Counted from the stretch's first letter, positions 1 to 6,994 are shown. The stretch: DNA of 15,134 nt from Gammaproteobacteria bacterium (GCA_030429685.1 JAUIEY010000028.1:1-15134), one strand, 5' to 3'. The notes: a model not told the origin generated them from the letters alone. Translations and numbers: made by a program.

Positions 1-1185
1 GTTGAGGTAGCCCATGGAACCGGTATACGCGCCCCGCGGCCGTTGTTCCAGCTCATTGATGATTGCCATGCAGCGCACTTTCGGACAACCGGTAATGGTG
101 CCGCCCGGAAATACCGCCCGAATCAGCTCCCCCGGCGAGAGCCCGGGCCGGGCGGTACCGGTTACGTTGGAAACAATGTGATGCACGTGCGTGTAGCTCT
201 CAATCACCATGTACTCATCAACCCGGACCGACCCGCCTGTGCAGACACGCCCCAGATCATTGCGTTCCAGATCAATGAGCATGACGTGCTCAGCGCGCTC
301 CTTGGGGTGCGCCAGCAGGTCGGCCGGCGCCTCGGCGCGCGGTCGCGTGCCGGCGATAGGGCGCGTGTCGAGACGCTCGCCGCGACGCCGCACCAGGCGT
401 TCCGGTGACGACGACACCAGCGCAAAATCATCGCGTTGAATCAGTCCGCCAAATGGCGCCGGATTGGTCTGCCGCAGCCGCCGGTATAGCTCCGCCGGCT
501 CAACCGCCGCCTGCATTTCCACCTGCCAGCGACGCGACAGGTTGGCCTGAAAAATATCGCCGGCCGCTATGTAGCGCTGCGCCAGCGCCACGGCATCAAC
601 AAATGCCTGCGCATCGTCTTCGCGCACGCTGCAAGCCGGTAGTGCGACTGCCGGTTGCGGCCGCGCGACAATGCCCTGCAGATCCTCACGAACCTGGGCA
701 ACGCGCGCGGCGTGACCTGGTTCGGCAACAATGCCGACGGTGCCGGTCTGACTGTCGTGGATGACCGCCAGCGGCACGCGGGTGGCGAAAGCCACCGGCA
801 TTGCCGGCGCGGCCGCAATAGTCAGGGTGGGCTCAATTTCGCCCGCCAGCGCATAGCCGAGAAACACGAACCAGCCGCCGGTGAATGGCACCTCCGCGCC
901 ACCGCGGCCGGTCCGTTCGTCTGCCCACCAGGCATCCAGCGCGGATAAAAACCCGCCCTGCTGCGCATACGGCCCGTGCAGGGTTCCGTTGGCCCCAAGC
1001 TCCAGCGTGGTGCCGGGAAAGGCGAACAGCACGTCGTACCGCGCCAGTTGGGGACCGGCGGCGACACTCTCCAGCAGAAAGGGGTAACGCTGCGGATGGC
1101 GTTGCGCGAGCGCCAGAAGATCGGGCGCTGAACCTGCCAGATCAATCGGTGTATAGGAATACGAACTGCCCGCCGGGGAGTTCAT
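1..1185 (-). CDS. pabB: Aminodeoxychorismate synthase component I (PabB), 3' end cut by window edge
   Basis: PabB converts chorismate plus ammonia (supplied by the PabA glutaminase) to 4-amino-4-deoxychorismate, the step before p-aminobenzoate in folate synthesis, in the cytoplasm. The frame is open from an ATG at 1185 to base 1, giving 395 codons; the family is usually about 450-470 residues, so roughly the last 60 are missing. The N-terminal domain has FTGGWFVFLGY. The chorismate-binding domain shows AGDIFQANLSRR near residue 210, SSSPERLVRR near 257, PIAGTRPR at 276-283, then HVMLIDLERNDLGR, and GGTITGCPK near 370. Residue 278 is Ala where E. coli PabB has the catalytic Lys274. The ATG lies 15 bases after the fabF stop with a CAGGG before it, so it is probably co-transcribed with fabF. 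The closest alternative is anthranilate synthase TrpE, which shares PIAGT, but the fabF-linked position and the length favour PabB. Confidence 0.88.
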   Translation of the reverse strand, partial: MNSPAGSSYSYTPIDLAGSAPDLLALAQRHPQRYPFLLESVAAGPQLARYDVLFAFPGTTLELGANGTLHGPYAQQGGFLSALDAWWADERTGRGGAEVPFTGGWFVFLGYALAGEIEPTLTIAAAPAMPVAFATRVPLAVIHDSQTGTVGIVAEPGHAARVAQVREDLQGIVARPQPAVALPACSVREDDAQAFVDAVALAQRYIAAGDIFQANLSRRWQVEMQAAVEPAELYRRLRQTNPAPFGGLIQRDDFALVSSSPERLVRRRGERLDTRPIAGTRPRAEAPADLLAHPKERAEHVMLIDLERNDLGRVCTGGSVRVDEYMVIESYTHVHHIVSNVTGTARPGLSPGELIRAVFPGGTITGCPKVRCMAIINELEQRPRGAYTGSMGYLN

Positions 1186-1200
1186 GGTCGCACCCTGATG

Positions 1201-2448
1201 TCAGGAGTGACGGGTAAACAACAGGCTGCCGTTGGTACCGCCGAAGCCGAATGAATTGCTGATCACCGCGTTGACTTCCATCTGCCGTGCGCTGCCGGGA
1301 ACGTAGTCCAGATCGCAGCCCTCACCCGGGTTTTCCAGATTAATCGTCGGCGGCACCGCCTGATCATGAATCGCCATGGCAGCAAACACTGCTTCCACCG
1401 CGCCGGCGGCACCAAGCAGGTGGCCGGTGGTCGATTTGGTAGAACTGACAGCCAGACTGGCCGCATGTTCACCGAAAACGGCTTTGACCGCGGCGGTTTC
1501 GGCCTTGTCACCCAGCGGCGTGGAGGTGCCGTGGGCGTTGATGTAATCAATATCTTCCGGATTCAGGCCGGCATCACTGAGCGCTGCGCTCATGCAGCGG
1601 GCTGCCCCGTTGCCGTCTTCCGGCGGCGCGGTGATGTGATGCGCATCGCCGCTCATGCCGAAACCGGACAACTCGGCATAGATTTTCGCGCCCCGTGCCC
1701 TGGCATGCTCGAGTTCTTCCAGCACCAGGCAGGCACCGCCGTTACTGAGCACGAACCCGTCGCGATCCTGATCCCACGGCCGGCTGGCAGCCTGCGGATC
1801 ATCGTTGCGGGTAGACAACGCCCGGGCCGAACAGAACCCCCCCAGACCAAGCACGGTCGTGGCGTACTCGGCGCCACCGGCAAGCATGACATCGGCATCA
1901 CCGTAGGCGATGGTGCGCCCGGCGATCCCGATGCAGTGCGTAGATGTCGTGCAGGCCGTAACCAGTGCGATATTCGGCCCCGCCAGACCATACTCGATAG
2001 ATACATGGCCGGAGATCATGTTGATAATGCTGCCGGGCACAAAAAACGGCGAAATCCGCTTGGGGTTGCGGTCGGCTTCGATATATTTGTTGTGATTGGC
2101 TTCGATGGTGCCGATGCCGCCGATACCGGAACCCATGGCCACACCAATACGGTTGCGGTTGGCATCGGTAACTTCCAGACCGGAATCGGTAATGGCCTCC
2201 TTCGCTGCGGCGATGCCGTAGTGCATGAAGGTATCCATTTTGCGGGCTTCTTTGGCAGGCATGATGGTCTCGACATCAAACCCCTTGATGCAGCCGCCAA
2301 AGCGCGTGCTGAACGCCGCGACATCGAATTCCTCAATCGGGCCGATGCCGCTTACTCCGTTCAGCACATTATTCCAGGCCGTAGGCGTATCGTTGCCCGT
2401 GGGCGCAATAGTGCCCATGCCTGTTACGACGACTCGCCGCCTGCTCAT
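1201..2448 (-). CDS. fabF: Beta-ketoacyl-ACP synthase II (FabF)
   Basis: FabF condenses malonyl-ACP with an acyl-ACP, extending the chain by two carbons in cytoplasmic fatty-acid synthesis. It also elongates palmitoleoyl to cis-vaccenoyl chains. The 415-residue protein is full length for the family. The thiolase-fold active site is complete: the nucleophilic Cys is residue 166 (VTACTTSTH), the histidines are 306 (NAHGTSTPLGD) and 343 (KSTTGHLLGAAG, with Lys338), and the gating loop NSFGFGGTN is at 398-406. GSGIGG at 106-111 carries the Ile typical of FabF rather than the Gly of FabB at the acyl pocket. It follows acpP by 42 bases and precedes pabB by 15, so one transcript is likely. The ATG at 2448 starts directly at the conserved RRRVVVTGMG strand; only a weak ribosome site is visible before it. 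Confidence 0.97.
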   Translation of the reverse strand: MSRRRVVVTGMGTIAPTGNDTPTAWNNVLNGVSGIGPIEEFDVAAFSTRFGGCIKGFDVETIMPAKEARKMDTFMHYGIAAAKEAITDSGLEVTDANRNRIGVAMGSGIGGIGTIEANHNKYIEADRNPKRISPFFVPGSIINMISGHVSIEYGLAGPNIALVTACTTSTHCIGIAGRTIAYGDADVMLAGGAEYATTVLGLGGFCSARALSTRNDDPQAASRPWDQDRDGFVLSNGGACLVLEELEHARARGAKIYAELSGFGMSGDAHHITAPPEDGNGAARCMSAALSDAGLNPEDIDYINAHGTSTPLGDKAETAAVKAVFGEHAASLAVSSTKSTTGHLLGAAGAVEAVFAAMAIHDQAVPPTINLENPGEGCDLDYVPGSARQMEVNAVISNSFGFGGTNGSLLFTRHS

Positions 2449-2490
2449 GTATGTGCCGCTTGGATTGGAAAGCTGACCGGAGCGCGCCGG

Positions 2491-2730
2491 TTAGCTATCG
2501 GAATGGGCGTTGATGTAGTCGATGGCCTGCTGCACCGTGGTGATTTTCTCGGCTTCTTCATCCGGAATCTCGGTTTCAAATTCCTCTTCCAGCGCCATCA
2601 CCAGTTCAACCGTGTCGAGCGAGTCCGCACCAAGGTCATCCACAAACGAAGACTCATTTTTGACCTCTTCCCCTTTCACACCGAGCTGCTCCGCGACGAT
2701 GTTTTTAACTTGCTCTTCAATGTTGCTCAT
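2491..2730 (-). CDS. acpP: Acyl carrier protein (ACP)
   Basis: This small acidic carrier holds growing acyl chains on a 4'-phosphopantetheine arm and delivers them to FabG, FabF and other fatty-acid and lipid enzymes. The 79-residue length is standard. The phosphopantetheine site is Ser37 in the DSL motif (LGADSLDTVELVMALE), and the helix II and III recognition acids are present (EEEFETEIPDEEAEKI). It lies between fabG (95 bases upstream) and fabF (42 bases downstream), the usual place. The 95-base gap carries a 7-bp hairpin next to the fabG stop and a possible TATATC -10 box at 2759-2764 with only a poor -35. A separate acpP promoter is therefore possible but not shown. The ribosome site is weak (AAGAA a few bases before the ATG). 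Confidence 0.97.
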   Translation of the reverse strand: MSNIEEQVKNIVAEQLGVKGEEVKNESSFVDDLGADSLDTVELVMALEEEFETEIPDEEAEKITTVQQAIDYINAHSDS

Positions 2731-2805
2731 AGTTCTTAAAGTTCCGTTGAAATTCCCTGATATACAGGATCACAGAGGGCCGGAAAGCCCCACCACCACA
2801 ATGGC

Positions 2806-2825
2806 TGCGTATTCTAAGATACGCA
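2806..2825 (-). other. Perfect 7-bp inverted repeat (mRNA hairpin) after fabG
   Basis: The arms TGCGTAT and ATACGCA pair perfectly around a 6-base loop and sit immediately after the fabG TAA stop at 2826-2828. No U-run follows on the minus strand; the next bases are GCCATTGTGG. It is therefore not a standard intrinsic terminator. By inference it could protect the fabG 3' end or mark an mRNA processing point between fabG and the much more strongly expressed acpP. Confidence 0.5.
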
Positions 2826-3590
2826 TTAAGTCATGTACATACCGCCATTTACGTGTAATGTCGCGCCACTGATATAGCTGCCTGCCTCCGAAGCCAGAAA
2901 CAGCACCGCACTGGAAATATCCGCAGCCTCACCGAGGCGCCCCAGCGGTATCTGGCTGCGCAGCGCTTCGCGCGCGTCTTCACCCAGTGCATCCGTCATA
3001 TCCGTCTGAATAAATCCCGGGGCGATGACATTTACCGTGATGTTGCGTGACCCCAGTTCGCGCGCCAGCGACTTGCTAAAGCCGATGATGCCGGCCTTTG
3101 CGGCAGCATAATTAGCCTGCCCTGCATTACCCATTAGACCCACCACTGAGGCGATATTTATTATGCGGCCGTGCTGCAATTTCATCATGCCGCGCATACA
3201 GGCCTTGGACAGGCTGAATACACCTGCCAGATTGGTATTCATGACGTCATCCCATTCGTCATCTTTCATACGCATGAGGAGGTTGTCACGCGTAATACCG
3301 GCGTTGTTGACCAACACCGTGACCGCACCTTCGTTGGCGGCGATATCCTTGACCACGGTTGCGGCAGCGTCACGCTGGCTTACATCCAGTACCACGCCGC
3401 GGCCGCTTACACCGGCGGCAGCAAAGCGCTCGCTGATGGCGCGGGCACCTGCCTCGCTGGTAGCGGTGCCGATCACCGTCGCACCGGCCGCTGCCAGATC
3501 GTCGGCAATGGCTTTGCCGATACCACGCGTCGCACCGGTAACCAGGGCAATCTGGCCCTGCAGGGAAAATCGCTCGGTCACACCAGTCAT
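2826..3590 (-). CDS. fabG: 3-oxoacyl-ACP reductase (FabG)
   Basis: FabG reduces beta-ketoacyl-ACP to (R)-3-hydroxyacyl-ACP with NADPH, the first reductive step of each elongation cycle. It is a classical short-chain dehydrogenase. With the start at 3590 it has 254 residues. It shows the TGATRGIGK cofactor-binding turn at 18-26, NNAG at 95-98, and the full Asn120-Ser148-Tyr161-Lys165 tetrad (NIASVVG, NYAAAK). The C-terminus GATLHVNGGMYMT is typical. I chose the ATG at 3590 because a strong GAGGGGG lies 11 bases upstream, at 3602-3608. An in-frame GTG at 3617 would add nine residues absent from relatives and would place that site inside the gene. It is the first gene of the minus-strand operon: fabD, which usually precedes fabG, is absent and a divergent secretion operon lies there instead. 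Confidence 0.96.
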   Translation of the reverse strand: MTGVTERFSLQGQIALVTGATRGIGKAIADDLAAAGATVIGTATSEAGARAISERFAAAGVSGRGVVLDVSQRDAAATVVKDIAANEGAVTVLVNNAGITRDNLLMRMKDDEWDDVMNTNLAGVFSLSKACMRGMMKLQHGRIINIASVVGLMGNAGQANYAAAKAGIIGFSKSLARELGSRNITVNVIAPGFIQTDMTDALGEDAREALRSQIPLGRLGEAADISSAVLFLASEAGSYISGATLHVNGGMYMT

Positions 3591-3601
3591 GCTCAGATCT
3601 A

Positions 3602-3608
3602 CCCCCTC
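3602..3608 (-). promoter_or_regulatory. Ribosome binding site deciding the fabG start
   Basis: GAGGGGG on the minus strand lies 11 bases before the ATG at 3590. It is the strongest Shine-Dalgarno match in the region and falls downstream of the alternative GTG at 3617, so it supports the shorter FabG. Confidence 0.6.
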
Positions 3609-3668
3609 GGATGGCACTTATGCGCGAAATAATTGTCCCGTAAAATGCCGGCGACACGCTCACTGCTG

Positions 3669-3680
3669 CGCCGGCCGGCG
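3669..3680. repeat. 12-bp perfect palindrome at the fabG transcription start
   Basis: CGCCGGCCGGCG reads identically on both strands. It begins just downstream of the TATAAT box at 3684-3689, so it covers the expected fab operon start site near 3677. It could be an operator for a dimeric repressor or a 5' leader hairpin. In a GC-rich genome it could also be chance. No known fatty-acid regulator site is recognised in it. Confidence 0.35.
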
Positions 3681-3683
3681 GCG

Positions 3684-3712
3684 ATTATACCCGGTGGCGG
3701 CTGCAATGCGGC
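3684..3712 (-). promoter_or_regulatory. Predicted promoter of the fabG-acpP-fabF-pabB operon
   Basis: On the minus strand there is a perfect TATAAT at 3684-3689. The -35 region is poor: GCCGCA at a 17-base spacing (3707-3712), or TTGGCC at 20 bases. Further upstream, at about 3721-3746, is an A-rich tract (seven A's then GGAAATATTTG) placed where an UP element would be. That could compensate for the weak -35. The leader to the fabG ATG would be about 87 bases. The promoter faces away from the gsp promoter. Confidence 0.5.
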
Positions 3713-3759
3713 CAACCGCAGGTTACACAAATATTTCCTTTTTTTAATCAGTAATTTGC

Positions 3760-3787
3760 TTGCTTTTGGTCAGGTTTCGCTTATATT
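3760..3787 (+). promoter_or_regulatory. Predicted promoter of the gspG-N operon
   Basis: A sigma-70-like pair is visible: TTGCTT at 3760-3765, a 16-base spacer, then TATATT at 3782-3787. Transcription would begin near 3794, just before the TGGAGA ribosome site at 3798-3803. The leader to the preferred gspG start would be only about 20 bases. This spacing agrees with translation from 3815 rather than from the earlier ATG at 3797. The promoter lies back to back with that of fabG. Confidence 0.45.
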
Positions 3788-3814
3788 TCCAGCTGTATGG
3801 AGACACCTAAACAG

Positions 3815-4237
3815 ATGATGCATTTTTCAGCCCGGGCGGCCTTGCAACGCGGCTTTACGCTGATCGAAATCATGGTCGTGGTCATTATCCTCGGGATTCT
3901 GGTCAGCCTGATTGCCCCGAATATTTTCGGCGTGCTTGATGACGCCGAGGTTACCGCCACCCGCGTCCAGATCCGCAACCTGGAAGTTGCCCTGGACACC
4001 TACCGCATGAATCACTCGCGCTACCCGACCACTGATCAGGGCCTGGAAGCCCTGATCAATCCGCCCGGTCGGCCGCGCGGCTACATCGACAGCATCCCCA
4101 AAGATTCGTGGAATAATCCGTTCCAGTATCGTTCGCCGGGGCTGAATGGCGATTATGACCTGTACTCACTGGGACGCGATGGCCAGGAAGGCGGCGAAGG
4201 GATTGACGCCGATATCCGCAACGGCCAGGACAACTGA
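3815..4237 (+). CDS. gspG: Type II secretion major pseudopilin GspG
   Basis: GspG is the most abundant subunit of the periplasmic pseudopilus that pushes folded exoproteins through the outer-membrane secretin. It is made as a prepilin, cleaved and methylated by the prepilin peptidase. From 3815 it has 140 residues: a 13-residue leader ending in QRG, cleavage before Phe14, then FTLIEIMVVV with the conserved Glu18 (+5) and a hydrophobic helix. YPTTDQGLEAL and the acidic C-terminal loop DLYSLGRDGQEG, which in this family binds calcium, are present. An ATG at 3797 adds six residues but overlaps the GGAGA that serves as ribosome site for the ATG pair at 3815/3818, so I prefer 3815. It is the first gene of the operon here; gspC-F do not precede it. 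Confidence 0.95.
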   Translation: MMHFSARAALQRGFTLIEIMVVVIILGILVSLIAPNIFGVLDDAEVTATRVQIRNLEVALDTYRMNHSRYPTTDQGLEALINPPGRPRGYIDSIPKDSWNNPFQYRSPGLNGDYDLYSLGRDGQEGGEGIDADIRNGQDN

Positions 4238-4826
4238 GCCAGGCGCCGGTTGCGGCGCGCAATTCTGCACCCGACGCCACCGCCCTGCCGCCGGCTTTAC
4301 GCTGGTGGAAATGCTGGTGGTCATTGTGGTGATCGGCGTACTGGTATCTATCTTCACGCTGTCTGTTGGCAGCTTTAGCGAACAACCTGGTGCAGAAGAC
4401 ATGCGCCGCCTGCAGAGCCTGATCACACTGGCCAGGGAAGAAGCCAGTATTCAAAGCCGCGAAATAGGCCTGACCTTTTATCAGCATGGCTACGAATTCG
4501 CCCTGCGCGAAACCCTGACCGATGAAGATGGCCTGCGCTACCACCAGTGGGCACTGCTGCAGGATGATGCAATGTTCCGGCCGCGCGACCTGGGCGAGGA
4601 TCTGGTCCTGGAACTGGATCTGGACGGCGAAGAAATCACTCTGCTCTATGAACGCGACAGTGAAGCGGAATACGAGCCGCATGTGTTCCTGTTGTCCAGC
4701 GGCGATGTGGAACCGCCCTTCACCGCGCGGCTACGGCCGGTTTTTGACAACGACGGCTTTCTGCTGCGGGTGCAGACTGACGGTACGCTGACGCTTGCGC
4801 ATGAGAGCGACGCCGATGCCTACTAA
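4179..4826 (+). CDS. gspH: Type II secretion minor pseudopilin GspH (start uncertain)
   Basis: GspH is a minor pseudopilin thought to sit near the pseudopilus tip. The core is clear: AAG, then FTLVEMLVVIVVIGVLVSI with Glu at +5, then the beta-rich domain (LITLAREEASIQSREIGLTF). The start is not clear. No ATG, GTG or TTG occurs in frame between a TTG at 4203 and the cleavage site at about 4296. Any start therefore lies inside gspG and gives a leader of at least 31 residues. I list the ATG at 4179 (39-residue leader, 215 residues in all, 59-base overlap with gspG). ATGs at 4146 and 4155 are possible, as is the TTG at 4203 with GGAAGG 11 bases before it. It overlaps gspI by 11 bases. Confidence 0.88.
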   Translation: MARKAAKGLTPISATARTTEPGAGCGAQFCTRRHRPAAGFTLVEMLVVIVVIGVLVSIFTLSVGSFSEQPGAEDMRRLQSLITLAREEASIQSREIGLTFYQHGYEFALRETLTDEDGLRYHQWALLQDDAMFRPRDLGEDLVLELDLDGEEITLLYERDSEAEYEPHVFLLSSGDVEPPFTARLRPVFDNDGFLLRVQTDGTLTLAHESDADAY

Positions 4827-5412
4827 CCGGGCAACAGGGTCTGCGGGCTTTACCCTGATAGAAGTGCTGGTTGCGCTGGCGGTGGTCGTGGTGGCTTTTC
4901 TGGCCATGTACGGCAGTGCGCAGCAGATTGTACTTTCCACCACGGTGCAGCAGGACCGGACATTCGCCAGCTGGGTAGCGATTGACCAGCTGACCGAGCT
5001 GCGCCTCGCCGATCGGTTGCCGCAGGGCGACCGGATTAGCGGCGAAACCGAAATGGCCGGGCGCGAATGGCGCTACGTGATCGAGTTCAACGATGTCGAC
5101 AGCAACTATATCCGTCAGGCCATCGTGCGCGTCAGTCCCGTTGAACAGCCGGATCTGGTTCTTGCCGAAAGCCTGGCTGTCCTGCAGATCACTCCCGGCG
5201 GGCCATCTGGTTCAACCGGGCGGCCGCCAGGCGGTTCAGGTGGCCTGCTGCAAACCTCGGCCGGCGGCGGTGGCAGTCTGCCGGGCGGAAGCAGCGGCAA
5301 CGCGTCAAACGCCACGGCTGGCGGGCAGCAAGGCAATTTCGGCGGAATTGACCCGGGCATCGTCGACGAGGACGTCGCGGGCAATGACCCGGGCACCGGG
5401 GTGACACAATGA
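4816..5412 (+). CDS. gspI: Type II secretion minor pseudopilin GspI with Gly-rich tail
   Basis: GspI starts assembly of the pseudopilus tip and recruits GspJ and GspK at the inner membrane. The start at 4816 gives an 11-residue leader (MPTNRATGSAG), cleavage before FTLIEVLVALAVVVVAFLAM (Glu at +5), and the usual globular core with QLTELRLADRLP and REWRYVIEFND. GAGAG at 4803-4807 is a plausible ribosome site eight bases upstream; a TTG at 4795 and an ATG at 4801 are in frame but lack one. The family is normally about 120-130 residues. This one has 198, because residues 126-198 form a Gly/Ser/Pro/Asn-rich tail of low complexity ending in an acidic stretch (VDEDVAGNDPG). The stop overlaps the gspJ start as ATGA. 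Confidence 0.93.
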   Translation: MPTNRATGSAGFTLIEVLVALAVVVVAFLAMYGSAQQIVLSTTVQQDRTFASWVAIDQLTELRLADRLPQGDRISGETEMAGREWRYVIEFNDVDSNYIRQAIVRVSPVEQPDLVLAESLAVLQITPGGPSGSTGRPPGGSGGLLQTSAGGGGSLPGGSSGNASNATAGGQQGNFGGIDPGIVDEDVAGNDPGTGVTQ

Positions 5413-6032
5413 CCGTCGCTGCCCGCCAAAACCCTCAACGCGGTTTTACGCTTATCGAACTGCTCGTCGCCATGGCCCTGTTCGTGGTGCTCGCCGCGGC
5501 CATGTATACCGGCACCCAGTGGGTAATGGACGAGCGCACGATCATTAACGAACGCGCCGGCAGACTGGAAAACCTGCAGCGCACTGTGCGCTTTTTGCAC
5601 AATGACTTCAGCCAGGCCTATCCGCGCTCGGTACGCGACGAGCTGGGCCGCGGCCAGGTACCGGCGCTGGTCAGCGGCCGCGGCGCCGACCTCAGCATCA
5701 CTTTGACCCGATCCGGCTGGCGCAACCCAGCGGGCAATAACCGCGGTCACCTGCAGCGCGTGCAATATCGCTACAACGAAGATGAGCAGATTCTTTACCG
5801 CGATACCTGGCAGGTACTGGACCGGGTGCTGGGCGCTGAGCCGCGCGAACGAGTATTGCTGGAAGATCTGCGCGAATTTGAAATTGAATTTCTGGATGCA
5901 GCCGGAAACTGGGTTCAGGACTGGCCCGAAGCAAATTCAGCAGGCTATACCAGCATGCCCAGGGCGGTCCGTTATCGGCTCACCACCGCAGATTTCGGCG
6001 ACGTTGCACGCATCGTGGAGATACCCGGGTGA
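5409..6032 (+). CDS. gspJ: Type II secretion minor pseudopilin GspJ
   Basis: GspJ joins GspI and GspK in the tip complex of the pseudopilus. The 207-residue protein has a 12-residue leader ending in QRG, the cleavage site before FTLIELLVAMALFVVLAAAM with Glu at +5, then a typical GspJ sequence (RTVRFLHNDFSQAYPRSVRDELG, and YRYNEDEQILYRDTWQVLD further on). The ATG overlaps the gspI stop, and GGGGTG lies a few bases upstream. The gene end overlaps the gspK GTG as GTGA, so translation is probably coupled along the operon. Confidence 0.95.
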   Translation: MTVAARQNPQRGFTLIELLVAMALFVVLAAAMYTGTQWVMDERTIINERAGRLENLQRTVRFLHNDFSQAYPRSVRDELGRGQVPALVSGRGADLSITLTRSGWRNPAGNNRGHLQRVQYRYNEDEQILYRDTWQVLDRVLGAEPRERVLLEDLREFEIEFLDAAGNWVQDWPEANSAGYTSMPRAVRYRLTTADFGDVARIVEIPG

Positions 6033-6994
6033 ACCGGCAGACATTCTCGCTTGCCAGGCGTCAGCGCGGCGTCGCGCTGGTCACTGCCATTCTGATGGTG
6101 GCCATCGCCACCGCACTGGCTGCCAAAATGGTCTGGGACAGCCGCATAGGCGCGCGCCGCACGCAGTCCGTACTCGAACTCGAACAGGCCCGGCAACTGG
6201 CACTGGGTGCCGAAGCCGCAGCCATATCCATTCTGCTGGATCAGGGACCTGATTTTGGCAACTTTGCGCAGGACATCGAAACGCCGATTGTCTACGAAGC
6301 CAACATCGGTGACATCGAGTTGGGCATCATTCAGGGTCGGCTGCTTGACCTGCAGGGCCGGTTCAATGTCAATAACCTGGTCAGCGGCGGTGCCATCAAT
6401 GCACAGGTAAAAGACCAGTTCGGTGACCTGCTGGAATCGCTGCGGATAGACCGCGGGCTAGCCGATCTGGTCGCTGACTGGATCGACAATGATACTGTGC
6501 CACAGGGTGCCGGTGCAGAAGACGGTGCCTACACCGGCCTGGAACCGCCGTACCGGCCTGCCAACAATTATCTCACCGATATCAGCGAACTGCGGTTTAT
6601 CGGCGGCCTGGACAGAGACATCTATGCGGCATTACTGCCTCACGTTACGGCTATTCCGCCCGGTTGGTGCGGATCCGCGCAGCCGAGTCGCATTAACCTG
6701 AATTTTGCGACGCCGCAGGTTATCGCTGCAGTGACCGGCCTGCCCCTGTCAACCGCCGAGTCGCTTGCCCAACAGCGCGATCAGGCGCCGTGGGAGAACA
6801 TTGGTCAGGTCGCGCTGCCGCCGGACGCAGACACGCAGGCACTCGACTATATTGACGTGAAAACCGGCTGTTTTGGCCTGAGTGTGATCGTTGACGTTGG
6901 CAGTTCGACACTGACTATGTACAGTCTGCTCGACAGGGCTGCCAGTCTGACTCAGGTGGTTGCCCGTGTGCGCGCTTATGGGTTGGAAAACTGA
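6029..6994 (+). CDS. gspK: Type II secretion minor pseudopilin GspK
   Basis: GspK is the largest minor pseudopilin and caps the tip formed with GspI and GspJ. The 321-residue length is typical. The leader (14 residues, RRQRG) is followed by VALVTAILMVAIATALAA, which has Thr rather than Glu at +5; lack of this Glu is characteristic of GspK. LLDLQGRFNVNNL at 105-117 and ADWIDNDTVPQGAGAEDGAY from 149 are family signatures, the latter in the calcium-binding region. Cys214 and Cys282 could form a disulfide. The start is GTG, with TGGAGA eight bases upstream, overlapping the gspJ stop. The stop shares one base with the gspL ATG. Confidence 0.95.
   Translation: MNRQTFSLARRQRGVALVTAILMVAIATALAAKMVWDSRIGARRTQSVLELEQARQLALGAEAAAISILLDQGPDFGNFAQDIETPIVYEANIGDIELGIIQGRLLDLQGRFNVNNLVSGGAINAQVKDQFGDLLESLRIDRGLADLVADWIDNDTVPQGAGAEDGAYTGLEPPYRPANNYLTDISELRFIGGLDRDIYAALLPHVTAIPPGWCGSAQPSRINLNFATPQVIAAVTGLPLSTAESLAQQRDQAPWENIGQVALPPDADTQALDYIDVKTGCFGLSVIVDVGSSTLTMYSLLDRAASLTQVVARVRAYGLEN

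Noticed and set aside
1366..2739. A 457-codon open frame on the plus strand, antisense to fabF and acpP
   Set aside because: It is a mirror of two certain, fully conserved genes, shows no recognisable domain and has no ribosome site; long antisense frames are expected at this GC content.
3591..3617. An N-terminal extension of FabG from a GTG at 3617
   Set aside because: The extra residues match nothing in the family, and the best ribosome site (3602-3608) would fall inside it, pointing to the ATG at 3590.
3738..3746. A run of T's in the divergent region as a plus-strand terminator
   Set aside because: The nearest stem (GCGG/CCGC near 3709-3720) is small and well separated from the T-run, and no plus-strand gene ends upstream; the tract better fits an A-rich element upstream of the fabG promoter.
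5115..5765. A 216-codon minus-strand frame opposite gspI and gspJ
   Set aside because: Its Pro-rich sequence is just the complement of the Gly-rich GspI tail, and no start signal is seen.
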